Source: Winogradskyella arenosi (GTDB taxonomy: Bacteria; Bacteroidota; Bacteroidia; Flavobacteriales; Flavobacteriaceae). From it: a stretch of 64,000 nucleotides of DNA. The translations under genes were made by a program, and so were the position numbers. This document shows, piece after piece, positions 8,281 through 16,964 of the stretch. The notes beneath the pieces are model-generated. The model was not told the origin of the DNA, did not search any database, and saw only the letters and a list, made by a program, of their open reading frames with translations. Numbering within the stretch: the first letter of the stretch is position 1; each line of letters begins with the position of its first letter. The stretch is taken from positions 124,001 through 188,000 of the forward strand of contig NZ_QPJO01000001.1 of NCBI RefSeq assembly GCF_003337305.1, read 5' to 3'.

Positions 8281-8324
8281 TAACAATTACATAACCTTAT
8301 TCTGAAATTCTAATCAGATATTTG
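8281..8324 (+). promoter_or_regulatory. Pit promoter: two-unit Pho-box-like repeat and -7-like box
   Basis: TAACA (8281) and TAACC (8292) are 11 bp apart. GATATTTG (8317-8324), one mismatch from TAnnTTTG, begins 25 bp after the second repeat, the same spacing as before the lipoprotein gene. This suggests pit has its own phosphate-regulated promoter in addition to read-through from the porin. Confidence 0.55.
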
Positions 8325-8347
8325 CAAACTTATTTTAATTAAAAATT

Positions 8348-10630
8348 ATGGATAATATTTATTTATTAATGTTAATTGCCATTACCGTTTTAGCGATTGC
8401 TGATATTGTAGTTGGTGTTAGTAATGATGCTATTAACTTTTTAAACTCGGCTATTGGATCTAAAGCAATATCATTAAGATCAATTATGATCATTGCCAGT
8501 TTAGGAATCTTTATTGGTGCCGTCTTCTCTAGCGGAATGATGGAAGTTGCAAGAAAAGGTATTTTTGTACCCGCACAATTTGAGTTCGGTGAAATTATGC
8601 TCATTTTCATGGCCGTAATGATTACAGATATCTTATTGCTAGATTTCTTTAACACCCTTGGTTTACCAACCTCTACAACGGTTTCTATTGTATTCAACTT
8701 ATTGGGTGCTGCTGTTGTGATGTCACTTATAAAAATTAGCCAATCTGAAACAGAAACCTTTGCAGATCTAGGAAAATACATTGCTACAGATACCGCGTTA
8801 ACGATTATTAGTGGTATTCTACTGTCGGTGATTATTGCTTTCACGGTCGGTGCCTTAGTACAATGGGTTTCTCGATTGATTTTCACCTTTAACTTTGAAA
8901 AAAAATTAAAGCACTTCGGAATTGTTTTTGCCGGTGTAGCTTTAACCGCTATTACATACTTTATTTTCTTAAAAGGTTTAAAAGGAACACCTTATTATAA
9001 AGAATTGAAGAGTGTTTTAGAAGGAAACGAAGCCTATATTATTCTAGGTAGCTTTGTCTTTTGGACTTTATTTTCTTTTGGTTTTGAAAAGCTCACTAAA
9101 AAGACCTCTTTACTAGCCGTTATTGCGGTAGGAACATTTGGTTTAGCATTAGCCTTCTCTGGTAACGATTTAGTAAACTTTATCGGGGTACCAATGGCAG
9201 CTTACCACTCTTATGAAGCATGGATTGCTGGCGGAATGGATGTTGGTATGTCTATGTCTGTATTAGAGAAAAAAGTACCGGCTGAACCTTATTTATTATT
9301 CATTGCAGGAGCCATCATGGTCTTAACCTTATGGTTTTCTAAAAAAGCAAAATCTGTTGCAGAAACAGAATTAAGCTTATCGCGTCAAGGCGATACGCAC
9401 GATAAATTTGAGCCTAACCGTCTCTCTAGAGCTATTGTAAAAGGATCTTCACAATTATCTAGTTATTTTGGTGTCTTAGTTCCTAAATCATTCCAGGTAA
9501 AAATTAATAATAGTTTTGATAAGCCTGCCTCTAATATGACCAAAGATCAAAGTATGGATGCCCCTGCTTTTGATATGATTAGAGCTTCTGTTAACTTAAT
9601 GGTTGCCGGTGTTCTTATTGCTATTGCAACCTCATTTAAATTGCCATTATCTACAACTTATGTGACCTTTATGGTGGCCATGGGTACCTCTTTAGCCGAT
9701 AGAGCTTGGGGTAGAGAAAGTGCTGTATACAGAGTTGCCGGAGTATTAAATGTTATTGGTGGATGGTTTGGTACCGCATTAGGAGCCTTTTTAGCTGCTG
9801 GTATCGTGGTGTTCTTAATCAACTGGAATCCATCAGTAATGATTCCTATTTTATTATTAATTACAGCATTATTACTTTACAGAAACTATGTTTCGCATAA
9901 AAAATCATCAAACAAGACCGCCGAAGAAGACAGTCTTAAAGAGACTGGAAGTAGCTCTGTACAAGGTGTTATTTTAGAAAGTGCAGATAACATTTCTAAC
10001 GTGGTAAAACGTGGAAACAAAATCTACACAAATGCGGTGAACGGATTAGCAAAACAAGACTTATCCTTATTAAAAAAGAATAAAAAACAAGTCGATAAGT
10101 TAGCTAAGGAAGTTGATAGTCTTAGAGATAACATCTTCTATTTTATTAAAAATTTAGATGAAACAAGTCTTCGTGCAAGTAGTTTCTATATTAACATCTT
10201 AGGATACTTAGAAGATATGACGCAGTCTTTAGAATACATTTCTAAGGTGAGCCATAAGCATATTAACAACAACCATAAGAAACTTAAATTTAGCCAGATT
10301 AAAGAATTAAAAGAAATTGATACGGCCTTAGAAATTCTATTTAACGATACTAAATCGGCCTTTAATTCACATTCTTTTGAGCAAATTGGTGTTATCATTA
10401 ATCGTAAGAAGGAAGTATTAGACCTTGTTACCGACAAGATTGTAAAACAAGTAGCTAGAACACGAACTGAAGAGTCGAGTCCTAAAAATACCACCTTGTA
10501 TTTTGGATTACTCTTAGAAACTAAAGATTTATTAGTTGCTACTATGAATCTTTTAGAAGAGTATTACAATGCTCATGACAGCTCTGTAGAGCCTGCAACT
10601 TTAGCTGCTGACAAGCAAGAAGTGGAGTAA
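8348..10630 (+). CDS. pit: Inorganic phosphate transporter (Pit family) fused to a PhoU-like DUF47 domain
   Basis: The 760-aa protein begins with a Pit (PF01384-type) domain: DIVVGVSNDAINFLNSAIGSKA at ~21-42 and the second signature FSGNDLVNFIGVPMAAYHSY at ~275-294, with about 10-12 membrane segments through residue ~520. After a polar linker (~525-560) comes a mostly helical cytoplasmic domain, NISNVVKRGNKIYTN to LLEEYYNAHD (~555-745), resembling PhoU/DUF47. Pit proteins import phosphate by cation symport, and the PhoU-like tail probably gates the transporter; such fusions are known in this phylum. A strong terminator follows. Confidence 0.93.
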   Translation: MDNIYLLMLIAITVLAIADIVVGVSNDAINFLNSAIGSKAISLRSIMIIASLGIFIGAVFSSGMMEVARKGIFVPAQFEFGEIMLIFMAVMITDILLLDFFNTLGLPTSTTVSIVFNLLGAAVVMSLIKISQSETETFADLGKYIATDTALTIISGILLSVIIAFTVGALVQWVSRLIFTFNFEKKLKHFGIVFAGVALTAITYFIFLKGLKGTPYYKELKSVLEGNEAYIILGSFVFWTLFSFGFEKLTKKTSLLAVIAVGTFGLALAFSGNDLVNFIGVPMAAYHSYEAWIAGGMDVGMSMSVLEKKVPAEPYLLFIAGAIMVLTLWFSKKAKSVAETELSLSRQGDTHDKFEPNRLSRAIVKGSSQLSSYFGVLVPKSFQVKINNSFDKPASNMTKDQSMDAPAFDMIRASVNLMVAGVLIAIATSFKLPLSTTYVTFMVAMGTSLADRAWGRESAVYRVAGVLNVIGGWFGTALGAFLAAGIVVFLINWNPSVMIPILLLITALLLYRNYVSHKKSSNKTAEEDSLKETGSSSVQGVILESADNISNVVKRGNKIYTNAVNGLAKQDLSLLKKNKKQVDKLAKEVDSLRDNIFYFIKNLDETSLRASSFYINILGYLEDMTQSLEYISKVSHKHINNNHKKLKFSQIKELKEIDTALEILFNDTKSAFNSHSFEQIGVIINRKKEVLDLVTDKIVKQVARTRTEESSPKNTTLYFGLLLETKDLLVATMNLLEEYYNAHDSSVEPATLAADKQEVE

Positions 10631-10676
10631 AACTTACATTTCAATTTAGAGTGCTCTAAATAAGCATCTTAATATA

Positions 10677-10712
10677 AAAAGCCCTATTTTTATCAAAAAA
10701 AATAGGGCTTTT
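10677..10712 (+). terminator. Rho-independent terminator after pit
   Basis: AAAAGCCCTATTTTT pairs with AAAATAGGGCTTTT through a short loop and ends in T residues, about 46 bp after the pit stop codon. It can work on either strand. Confidence 0.88.
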
Positions 10713-10777
10713 CAACATCCAAAAATGGACTTTCGTCGTATATCTACTTTAGAAATTAATTAAATTAAAAACTTAAG

Positions 10778-11629
10778 ATGAAAAAAATTTCAATACTATT
10801 AGTCACAACCCTACTATTAAGTGCATGTGTTTCAAAAAAGAAATACGTGGCCTTAGAACAAGAAAAAGGTGAGCTTACAAGCGAACTTACTAAGACAAGA
10901 GTAGAAAAGGAAGAATTAGAGAATAAGTTTGCCATTATAGAAGCTCGCGTTAATGATTACAACAGTAAAATAAAATCTTTAAACGAAGATGTTGAAGGTT
11001 TAACTATTGAAAATAAAGCCCAGTTTCAAGTTTCTGAAGATGGTACTGTAGCCTCTGGAGCAAGCAAAGAAAAAATGCGTGAAACCTTAAAAAACGTAGA
11101 TCCAGAAAAATTAGCTGGAGCTAAGACCTTAAAGGATTCTATGAATATTGCTATTCAGTACAATTTAAGTAAAGCGATGAACACTAGCGATCTTGATGAA
11201 GATGAAGACATCGTTGTAGATATTAACGAAACTGTTGTTATGATTTCTATTGCAGATGACATGTTGTTTAACACTGCAAGTTACCGAGTAGGAAATAAGG
11301 CTGACAAGATTTTAAAGAAATTAGCTGAAGTTATCAATTCTGAACCAAGTTTAGATGTTATGGTTGAAGGTCATACCGATTCTAGAAGCATTAACACTGA
11401 AAAAATTGCAGATAACTGGGATTTAAGTGTATTACGTGCCACTTCAGTGGTAAGAAAATTACAAAATCAGTTTAACGTTGCCCCTGAGCAATTAATTGCT
11501 TCTGGTCGTAGTAGCTACCAACCATTGGTTGAAAATGACTCTAACGCTAACCGTGCTAAAAACCGTAGAACACGTATTATCTTAATGCCAAACATTGATA
11601 AGTTCTTCGCTTTAATGGAAGAGAAATAA
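10778..11629 (+). CDS. OmpA-family lipoprotein (peptidoglycan-binding)
   Basis: The 283-aa protein has a lipobox LLLSACVS (Cys16), a coiled coil rich in E/K heptads (~22-75) and a C-terminal OmpA/MotB-like domain (~155-280). The peptidoglycan-binding motif is seen as VMVEGHTDSRSI followed by NWDLSVLRATSVVRKL and NRAKNRRTRIILMP. It should anchor the outer membrane to the cell wall. It has its own leader and terminator. The coiled coil plus OmpA layout is common in Bacteroidota. Confidence 0.92.
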   Translation: MKKISILLVTTLLLSACVSKKKYVALEQEKGELTSELTKTRVEKEELENKFAIIEARVNDYNSKIKSLNEDVEGLTIENKAQFQVSEDGTVASGASKEKMRETLKNVDPEKLAGAKTLKDSMNIAIQYNLSKAMNTSDLDEDEDIVVDINETVVMISIADDMLFNTASYRVGNKADKILKKLAEVINSEPSLDVMVEGHTDSRSINTEKIADNWDLSVLRATSVVRKLQNQFNVAPEQLIASGRSSYQPLVENDSNANRAKNRRTRIILMPNIDKFFALMEEK

Positions 11630-11656
11630 AAACTAAATCGTTTTAGATTTTAAGTT

Positions 11657-11701
11657 AAAAAAGCATCCTCCCGTAAAATTCGGCATTGGATGCTTTTTTT
11701 T
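11657..11701 (+). terminator. Rho-independent terminator after ompA-like gene
   Basis: AAAAAAGCATCC (11657-11668) pairs with GGATGCTTTTTT (from 11688), followed by a T-run. Confidence 0.9.
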
Positions 11702-11737
11702 ATGCCCTAATGTGTAATTTGTAGCAAAATTGAAACT

Positions 11738-12457
11738 ATGAAATCATTCTTTACCTACAGTGTCTTCTTTATTTTCTTTTTAAGCCTTAGCCAGAATATG
11801 AGCCCTGAAACCTTATTAGATAAGGCTATTGCATATCACGATCCAAACGGCAATTGGAAAACATTTAATGAGACCTTTACTGTAGAAATGACAACACCAA
11901 AATCTACAAAACGCACGAGTAGCATTTCAATTAATTTACCTGCTGAATATTTTAGCGTTAGCGCCACAAAAGATACAGTTAGCACCACGTACACTTTAAA
12001 CAAGGGTAAATGTACCATGCGTTATAATGGAAAGGCTATAAAGCCCTCAGCTGCTAAACAAAAGAACATGACTTGTGATAGAGCCACATTATATAAAGAC
12101 TACTATTCTTATTTATATGGTTTACCTATGAAGTTGAAAGACACGGGTACAAACCTTAGCAACAACGTTGAAAAGAAAAGCTTTAAAGACAAGGACTATT
12201 TGGTTTTAAAAGTAACTTATGACGAAGCCGTAGGAAGCGATGTTTGGTATTTCTATTTTAATCCGAAGACTTATGCCATGGAAATCTACCAGTTCTTTAA
12301 AACAGACGATAATGGTAAAGAGAAACAAGATAGTGGTGAATATATATTGCTTTCTGAAGAAACGCTTCTAAACGGCATAAAAATACCCAAAATTAGAGCC
12401 TGGTATTATAATAAAGATGATAAGTATTTAGGGACAGATACTTTAGTTGAAAAGTAA
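11738..12457 (+). CDS. Exported DUF6503-type protein (LolA-like beta fold)
   Basis: The 239-aa protein has an N-terminal hydrophobic signal (MKSFFTYSVFFIFFLSLS). It then has SPETLLDKAIAYHDPNGNWKTFNETFTVEM, the start typical of DUF6503/outer-membrane-lipoprotein-sorting-like proteins of Flavobacteriia. Later strands include YLVLKVTYDEAVGSDVWYFYFNPKTYAMEIYQF. Such proteins sit in the periplasm; the ligand is unknown. It converges on the next gene with a 16-bp gap and no obvious terminator. Confidence 0.7.
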   Translation: MKSFFTYSVFFIFFLSLSQNMSPETLLDKAIAYHDPNGNWKTFNETFTVEMTTPKSTKRTSSISINLPAEYFSVSATKDTVSTTYTLNKGKCTMRYNGKAIKPSAAKQKNMTCDRATLYKDYYSYLYGLPMKLKDTGTNLSNNVEKKSFKDKDYLVLKVTYDEAVGSDVWYFYFNPKTYAMEIYQFFKTDDNGKEKQDSGEYILLSEETLLNGIKIPKIRAWYYNKDDKYLGTDTLVEK

Positions 12458-12473
12458 TTTTGAATTCTGAAAT

Positions 12474-13160
12474 CTATTCTGAATCTGATGTGTAACAATG
12501 TTCATTAAAGAATTCTATTACCTGAAGTAAATTCTCCTTTGAAAAGGTTTTATTTTCTACGTTTTCAACCAAGGTTGGACAATCTTTAAAATACGCTTTC
12601 ATTGCCTTTTTAAAACTTTTAGAAAACGGCAACCCCTTGGTATAAAGATGAGCCACCTGATTGTCTTCTCCATTCCCAACATAATAACTATATCTCGGGA
12701 TACTCATCTCCGTGTAAACAGCTCGACTTGAACGTAGATCAATTTCCTGACCGTTCTCTAATATAACCCTTTGATTAGGTATTACATTCATTGAGGGTTG
12801 ATTTATAAATGATTTAGACAATGCACCTCCTTCATAAACCCTCACATAAAGACTTAAGCTATCAATAGCAACAATTTCCATGATTTCAGGGTATTTATCG
12901 CCATCTATATATTTATAACGGAATTGCCGATAATAATCGTTTTCAAGAATATCTACACCAATAAGATCTTTTGATCTGTAGGTTTTATACTTTAAGGTAT
13001 CATTCTTAAATTTAACGGAAACGATAGATGCGATTCCGCTTATTTCTCCAACACCTTTAATTCTAGTACTATCTTTTAAGATCAGTACCGCAGGGCCAGA
13101 CTGCGCATTTATGGCGCTGTAGATCCAAAGAAAAGACAGAACAAGAATTTTATGTATCAT
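12474..13160 (-). CDS. Secreted protein of unknown function
   Basis: The 228-aa protein has a signal peptide (MIHKILVLSFLWIYSAINAQ). The mature part has short strands around AVLILKDSTRIKGVGEI and YKTYRSKDLIGVDILEN, which look like a small beta domain. A C-terminal helical region, GLPFSKSFKKAMKAYFKDCPTLVENVENKTFSKENLLQVIEFFNEHC, resembles the tail of other Flavobacteriia exported proteins of unknown function. I do not recognise a catalytic motif. Confidence 0.65.
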   Translation of the reverse strand: MIHKILVLSFLWIYSAINAQSGPAVLILKDSTRIKGVGEISGIASIVSVKFKNDTLKYKTYRSKDLIGVDILENDYYRQFRYKYIDGDKYPEIMEIVAIDSLSLYVRVYEGGALSKSFINQPSMNVIPNQRVILENGQEIDLRSSRAVYTEMSIPRYSYYVGNGEDNQVAHLYTKGLPFSKSFKKAMKAYFKDCPTLVENVENKTFSKENLLQVIEFFNEHCYTSDSE

Positions 13161-13332
13161 GGTTGAGAGATTAAAAGCTGCCCTAAATAGACCTATAAAA
13201 CTCTAAAATAAAAAAGCATCTCATTTCTTACGTATTCTAGTTAAACAGAAGCGTATCAAAAAAATAATTTTATTATTGTTAAAATGTACAAAAAAATTTT
13301 GTTATTTTCAGATAATCGAAGGAAAGATATAT

Positions 13333-13340
13333 TACCTTTG
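13333..13340 (+). promoter_or_regulatory. -7 box of the structured ncRNA
   Basis: TACCTTTG matches the Bacteroidota -7 consensus TAnnTTTG exactly. It lies just ahead of a run of stem-loops ending in a terminator, with no coding frame of note. Confidence 0.65.
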
Positions 13341-13344
13341 TAAT

Positions 13345-13533
13345 ACTTTAAAAGCGAAAAGCCTATTGTTGGCGCAATAGACTTTTCTGAAAGTTAAACA
13401 ATTACATCCTGCCACCTTGGTAAGGAGTTGTGGAACTTAAAGCAACCACACTGTGATTAAACTAACTGCAATTTGTACTACGAGTTTAATCTCACATTCA
13501 TAAACCATCCACCATTTTGGATGGTTTTTTTTT
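13345..13533 (+). ncRNA. Structured non-coding RNA, about 185 nt (6S-Flavo or Flavo-1 class possible)
   Basis: After a perfect -7 box come stem-loop 1 (AAAAGcCTATTG at 13357-13368 with CAATAGaCTTTT at 13375-13386), stem-loop 3 (AGTTGTGG at 13426 with CCACACT at 13446, one bulge), stem-loop 4 (GTGATTAAACT at 13453 with AGTTTAATCTCAC at 13483) and a terminator (AAACCATCC with GGATGGTTT plus nine T). A small CCTT-ggt-AAGG hairpin lies between. There is no long frame. Flavobacteria have 6S-Flavo and Flavo-1 RNAs of similar size, but I cannot match the fold to either with confidence. SRP RNA, tmRNA and RNase P signatures are absent. Confidence 0.6.
13502..13533 (+). terminator. Rho-independent terminator of the ncRNA
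   Basis: AAACCATCC (13502-13510) pairs with GGATGGTTT (13519-13527), with a loop of eight bases and a long T-run. Confidence 0.9.
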
Positions 13534-13749
13534 GCTTTACACATATTCACGTGTTTAAGTTATACCCTTAGAGGCACATGGGTTTAAGCCTATATTTCTA
13601 CTCCTATTATTTAATTAAACTTACATTTTACCACTCATTTAGTTATCAATTACCGAATAGTAATATTAAAATATTTTTGTATACAAAAAACACTCAAAAC
13701 GCTAATAAACAGCTGTTTATAAAGTTTTCGAAATTTTAAAATTTTGCCT

Positions 13750-13785
13750 AAAAAAACCACCCTACACTATATAGAGTGGTCTTTT
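13750..13785 (-). terminator. Rho-independent terminator after nrdA
   Basis: On the minus strand ACCACTCTATA...TAGGGTGGT forms a hairpin followed by TTTTTTT (complement of 13750-13756). It lies 32 bp beyond the nrdA stop. The remaining gap (13534-13749) shows nothing else I can support. Confidence 0.75.
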
Positions 13786-13817
13786 AATAATTAACACTTA
13801 TGTATTTTTCCTAGCTG

Positions 13818-15620
13818 TTATCCTTCACAACTCGTGCATTCTTTCTTTTGCTTAAACTTCTGTGCAGCATTCATACTGTGTTGGTAGTACAATGATTTTA
13901 CTCCAAGTTTCCAAGCCGTTACATAAAGCTTATTAATATCCTTTACAGGCATATCTGGGTGTACCATGATATTTAAAGACTGACCTTGATCAATGTGATT
14001 TTGACGGTTTGCTGCTTGATAAATTAGCGTCATTTGGTCAATTTCAGAATAGGTTTTAAACACATCCTTTTCGTGATCCGTTAAGCCTTCTAAATGTTGT
14101 ACAGAACCATCATAGTCTCTAATGCTTCTCCACACCTCACTGGTATTCATACCTTTTTCTTCTAAAAGGGCTACCAAATATGGGTTTTTAATCGTGGTTT
14201 TAATCTTCGCAATATCTTTTACATAACTGTTAGACCAAATTGGCTCAATCCCTTGAGAAACTTGTCCTAAGATAAATGCAGAAGAGGTTGTTGGTGCTAC
14301 CGCATTTAAGGTTGTGTTACGTCTTCCATAGCCTTTTAAAACTTCTGGCTCACCAAATAATTCGGCTAACTCTTTAGAGGCTTTGTTAGATTTTTCGTTA
14401 ATCGTTTTAAAGATTTCACTGTTTAAGTTAAAGGCTTCCTGACTGTCAAAACCTAACATTTTAGACTGTAATAAAGAATGCCATCCTAAAGCTCCTAAAC
14501 CTAAAGCTCTATTTTCTTTTGCAAAATTATAGGCTTTTTCCATGAACATAAACGTCTGTCTATCATCACGATCTGCAGAATCTCTGTACACCTCTAATTT
14601 GGTGATAAATTCTTCTAAAACCGCATCCAAGAAATAGACCATCGTTTCTACAGCATCGGTATCTTTCCATTTATCATAATGCAATAAGTTTATAGATGAT
14701 AATACACATACAAACGACCATTTTTCATTTGTTGGTAACATGATTTCTGTACACAAGTTACTTGCGTAGATTTCATGGTTTTTATCTTTATAAACATCTG
14801 CAGCCTTGTTGTTCGCATTGTCTTTAAAGAAGATATAAGGATATCCTATCTCTCCTCTACGTTGCAATACTTTGGCCCAGATAGCTCTCTTATCCTTATC
14901 ACCATCAATCATTTCTTGCATCCACTCATCTCCAACAGTTACCCCATGGGTTAACTCTTGTATTGGATTTCCTTCGGTACCAATTTCTAAAAACTCATGA
15001 ATGTCTGGATGCTCTATAGGTAAGTAAGGTGAAAAACGACCTCTTCTTACTGACCCTTGACTTACAACATCAACCATTTTTTCAAACAATTGCATAATAT
15101 GCACGGCTCCAGAAGACTCGCCGTTATTTTTAACAGGAGCACCACGATGTCTTAATTTACCAAAGTAACCCGAAGTACCACCTCCAAGTTTAGACATCAT
15201 ACCAACTTCAGACTGGGTATAAAGAATATCTCCCATATCATCAGAAATATGCGACCCAAAACAACTAATAGGAAGTCCACGGCGCTTACCAAAGTTAGAC
15301 CAAACCGGTGAAGCTAATGAATAATAGCCTTCTGCCATATAGCCATAAAACTTATCCGCAAAGCCATCGATGCCTAATATTTTTTCAGCATTATTAGCAA
15401 TTTCTCTTATACGCTCTTCTGGCGTTGTATCACCTGTTAAATAGCCTGACGCTAAAAACTGACGACTGTTCTCGGTTAACCATTTTATTTCGGGTTCTGA
15501 TTTAGCATCAGCATCCTTAATAGCTTCTTTTCTAGCTTTTATTAACTCCTCACGGTTAGAGGTTGTCGTTGTGTCTTGCTTCAATTTGTTGTCGAGGTCG
15601 GTGTTTGTGTAGTTGCTCAT
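13818..15620 (-). CDS. nrdA: Ribonucleoside-diphosphate reductase, catalytic subunit (class I, no ATP-cone)
   Basis: The 600-aa catalytic subunit reduces ribonucleotides to deoxyribonucleotides. Visible marks are the PISCFGSHISD cysteine, the active-site NLCTEIMLP block with the second cysteine in WSFVCVLSS, and the mobile C-terminal CTSCEG dithiol that re-reduces the site. It is shorter than E. coli NrdA (~760 aa) because it starts directly at the catalytic region and lacks an N-terminal ATP-cone; that regulatory domain is on NrdB instead. It follows nrdB by 3 bp, so they are co-transcribed and probably co-translated. Confidence 0.96.
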   Translation of the reverse strand: MSNYTNTDLDNKLKQDTTTTSNREELIKARKEAIKDADAKSEPEIKWLTENSRQFLASGYLTGDTTPEERIREIANNAEKILGIDGFADKFYGYMAEGYYSLASPVWSNFGKRRGLPISCFGSHISDDMGDILYTQSEVGMMSKLGGGTSGYFGKLRHRGAPVKNNGESSGAVHIMQLFEKMVDVVSQGSVRRGRFSPYLPIEHPDIHEFLEIGTEGNPIQELTHGVTVGDEWMQEMIDGDKDKRAIWAKVLQRRGEIGYPYIFFKDNANNKAADVYKDKNHEIYASNLCTEIMLPTNEKWSFVCVLSSINLLHYDKWKDTDAVETMVYFLDAVLEEFITKLEVYRDSADRDDRQTFMFMEKAYNFAKENRALGLGALGWHSLLQSKMLGFDSQEAFNLNSEIFKTINEKSNKASKELAELFGEPEVLKGYGRRNTTLNAVAPTTSSAFILGQVSQGIEPIWSNSYVKDIAKIKTTIKNPYLVALLEEKGMNTSEVWRSIRDYDGSVQHLEGLTDHEKDVFKTYSEIDQMTLIYQAANRQNHIDQGQSLNIMVHPDMPVKDINKLYVTAWKLGVKSLYYQHSMNAAQKFKQKKECTSCEG

Positions 15621-15623
15621 AAT

Positions 15624-16898
15624 TTAAAATAGGTCGTCGCTGGTTATACTTTTGGTTCTTTTACTGTAGTTGATAGAACGTTTCACGAAGAAATCTCCAT
15701 GTTTAGTTCCAATAATTTCATCATCAAACCATTCGGTTTGTGCTAATAGGGTCTCATCGACATCAAAGACTTTTTCAATGCCAATACTTTCTAATGAATT
15801 ATTAAATCTATTTTTTATAAACTCATTAATCACATCTTTAGGTAAGAACTCTAGTTCACCCGCTTCAAAAATCCAATCTACTAATTTGCTTTCTGAAGTG
15901 AAGGCCTCTTTACATAAGTCTCTTACTAAAGCGCTGTGTTCTTCATCAAACCAAGTTGGGTTTTCATTTTTGATAATTTTTATAATATCAATACCAAAAT
16001 CACCATGAATTTGCTCTTCCTTAGAGGTTGCTTCAACAACATTAGACACCCCTTTCAGCATGTTTTTATGTTTATTGAAAGCCATGATAATTAAGAATTG
16101 TGAAAATAAAGACACATGCTCTATAAATAGCGAGAATAATAAAATAGACTCTGCATACTCTTTGTTATCTTCACTCTTGGCATTTTTTAAAGCCGTTTCT
16201 AAATAATGAACACGTCTCATTATTACAGGCTTTTTCTTAAGATTTTTAAACTCGTTGTTAAGTCCAAGAATTTCTAGTAAGTGCGAATAAGCATCTTGAT
16301 GACGCACTTCACTTTCTGCAAAGGTCGCCCCCACAGATCCGATTTCTGGTTTTGGCATTTTGTTATAAATCTCACCCCAGAACGACTTCACGGCCACCTC
16401 AATCTGAGAAATGGCCAACATTGTATTTTTTATAGCATTCTGCTCTACAACGGTAAGTCTTGTTTTGAAATCTTGAATATCACTAGTAAAGTTAAATTCT
16501 GAATGAATCCAGTAAGAGTGTCTAATAGCATCTACATATTCGTTAAGCTCAGGATATTCGTAAGGCTTAAGGTTAATACGTTTTTCAAAAATATTAGTCT
16601 TTCTATTTCTAGCCTGTTCATCACGGTATAAAATGTAAGCCTTAGCCACATCATGAAACGCGCTTTGCATCAGTTTCTCTTCAACCAAATCTTGAACCTC
16701 TTCTACGGTTGGCAAATAATTATGATCTGTTTTTTTACGATCCAATAAAGTCTGTAACACATCTACAGAAATTCCATTAGCATCTTCTTTAGTACCATTT
16801 CCTACAGAAAGCATAGCTTTTTCAATCGCATTAGAAATTTTATTTAAAACAAAGGGACTTGTTTCATAATCTCTTTTTATAATCTGAGTAATCTCCAT
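15624..16898 (-). CDS. nrdB: Ribonucleoside-diphosphate reductase, radical subunit with N-terminal ATP-cone
   Basis: Residues ~1-95 (from MEITQIIKRDYETSPFVLNKI to AYILYRDEQARNRK) are an ATP-cone, the nucleotide-sensing domain usually found on NrdA. The rest is a ferritin-like radical domain with metal ligands in QIEVAVKSFW, EVRHQDAYSH and EEQIHGDFG; a tyrosine follows the EVRH ligands at the usual radical position. An ATP-cone on NrdB is documented in Leeuwenhoekiella blandensis, where dATP binding makes inactive NrdB tetramers. An upstream ATG at 16964 is in frame, but the ATG at 16898 starts just before the cone and follows a purine-rich AAAAGAAGAAC, so I prefer it. Confidence 0.94.
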   Translation of the reverse strand: MEITQIIKRDYETSPFVLNKISNAIEKAMLSVGNGTKEDANGISVDVLQTLLDRKKTDHNYLPTVEEVQDLVEEKLMQSAFHDVAKAYILYRDEQARNRKTNIFEKRINLKPYEYPELNEYVDAIRHSYWIHSEFNFTSDIQDFKTRLTVVEQNAIKNTMLAISQIEVAVKSFWGEIYNKMPKPEIGSVGATFAESEVRHQDAYSHLLEILGLNNEFKNLKKKPVIMRRVHYLETALKNAKSEDNKEYAESILLFSLFIEHVSLFSQFLIIMAFNKHKNMLKGVSNVVEATSKEEQIHGDFGIDIIKIIKNENPTWFDEEHSALVRDLCKEAFTSESKLVDWIFEAGELEFLPKDVINEFIKNRFNNSLESIGIEKVFDVDETLLAQTEWFDDEIIGTKHGDFFVKRSINYSKRTKSITSDDLF

Positions 16899-16964
16899 AG
16901 TTCTTCTTTTAATTTTAAAGACTAGATGTCCATTAGAATGAGTATGAATCATTCCAAATTCCAT

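Noticed and set aside
8359-8886. A 175-codon frame on the minus strand inside pit
   Set aside because: It is antisense to a well-supported membrane protein and its composition mirrors the Pit helices; no start or family signal.
13764-13780. ACACTATATAGAGTG resembles an NrdR box near nrdA
   Set aside because: It lies after the nrdA stop inside a terminator hairpin, not upstream of nrdB, and there is no second copy at the usual spacing.
16898-16964. ATG at 16964 as the nrdB start
   Set aside because: It would add 22 residues before the ATP-cone, which are unlike the family; the ATG at 16898 has a better purine-rich lead.
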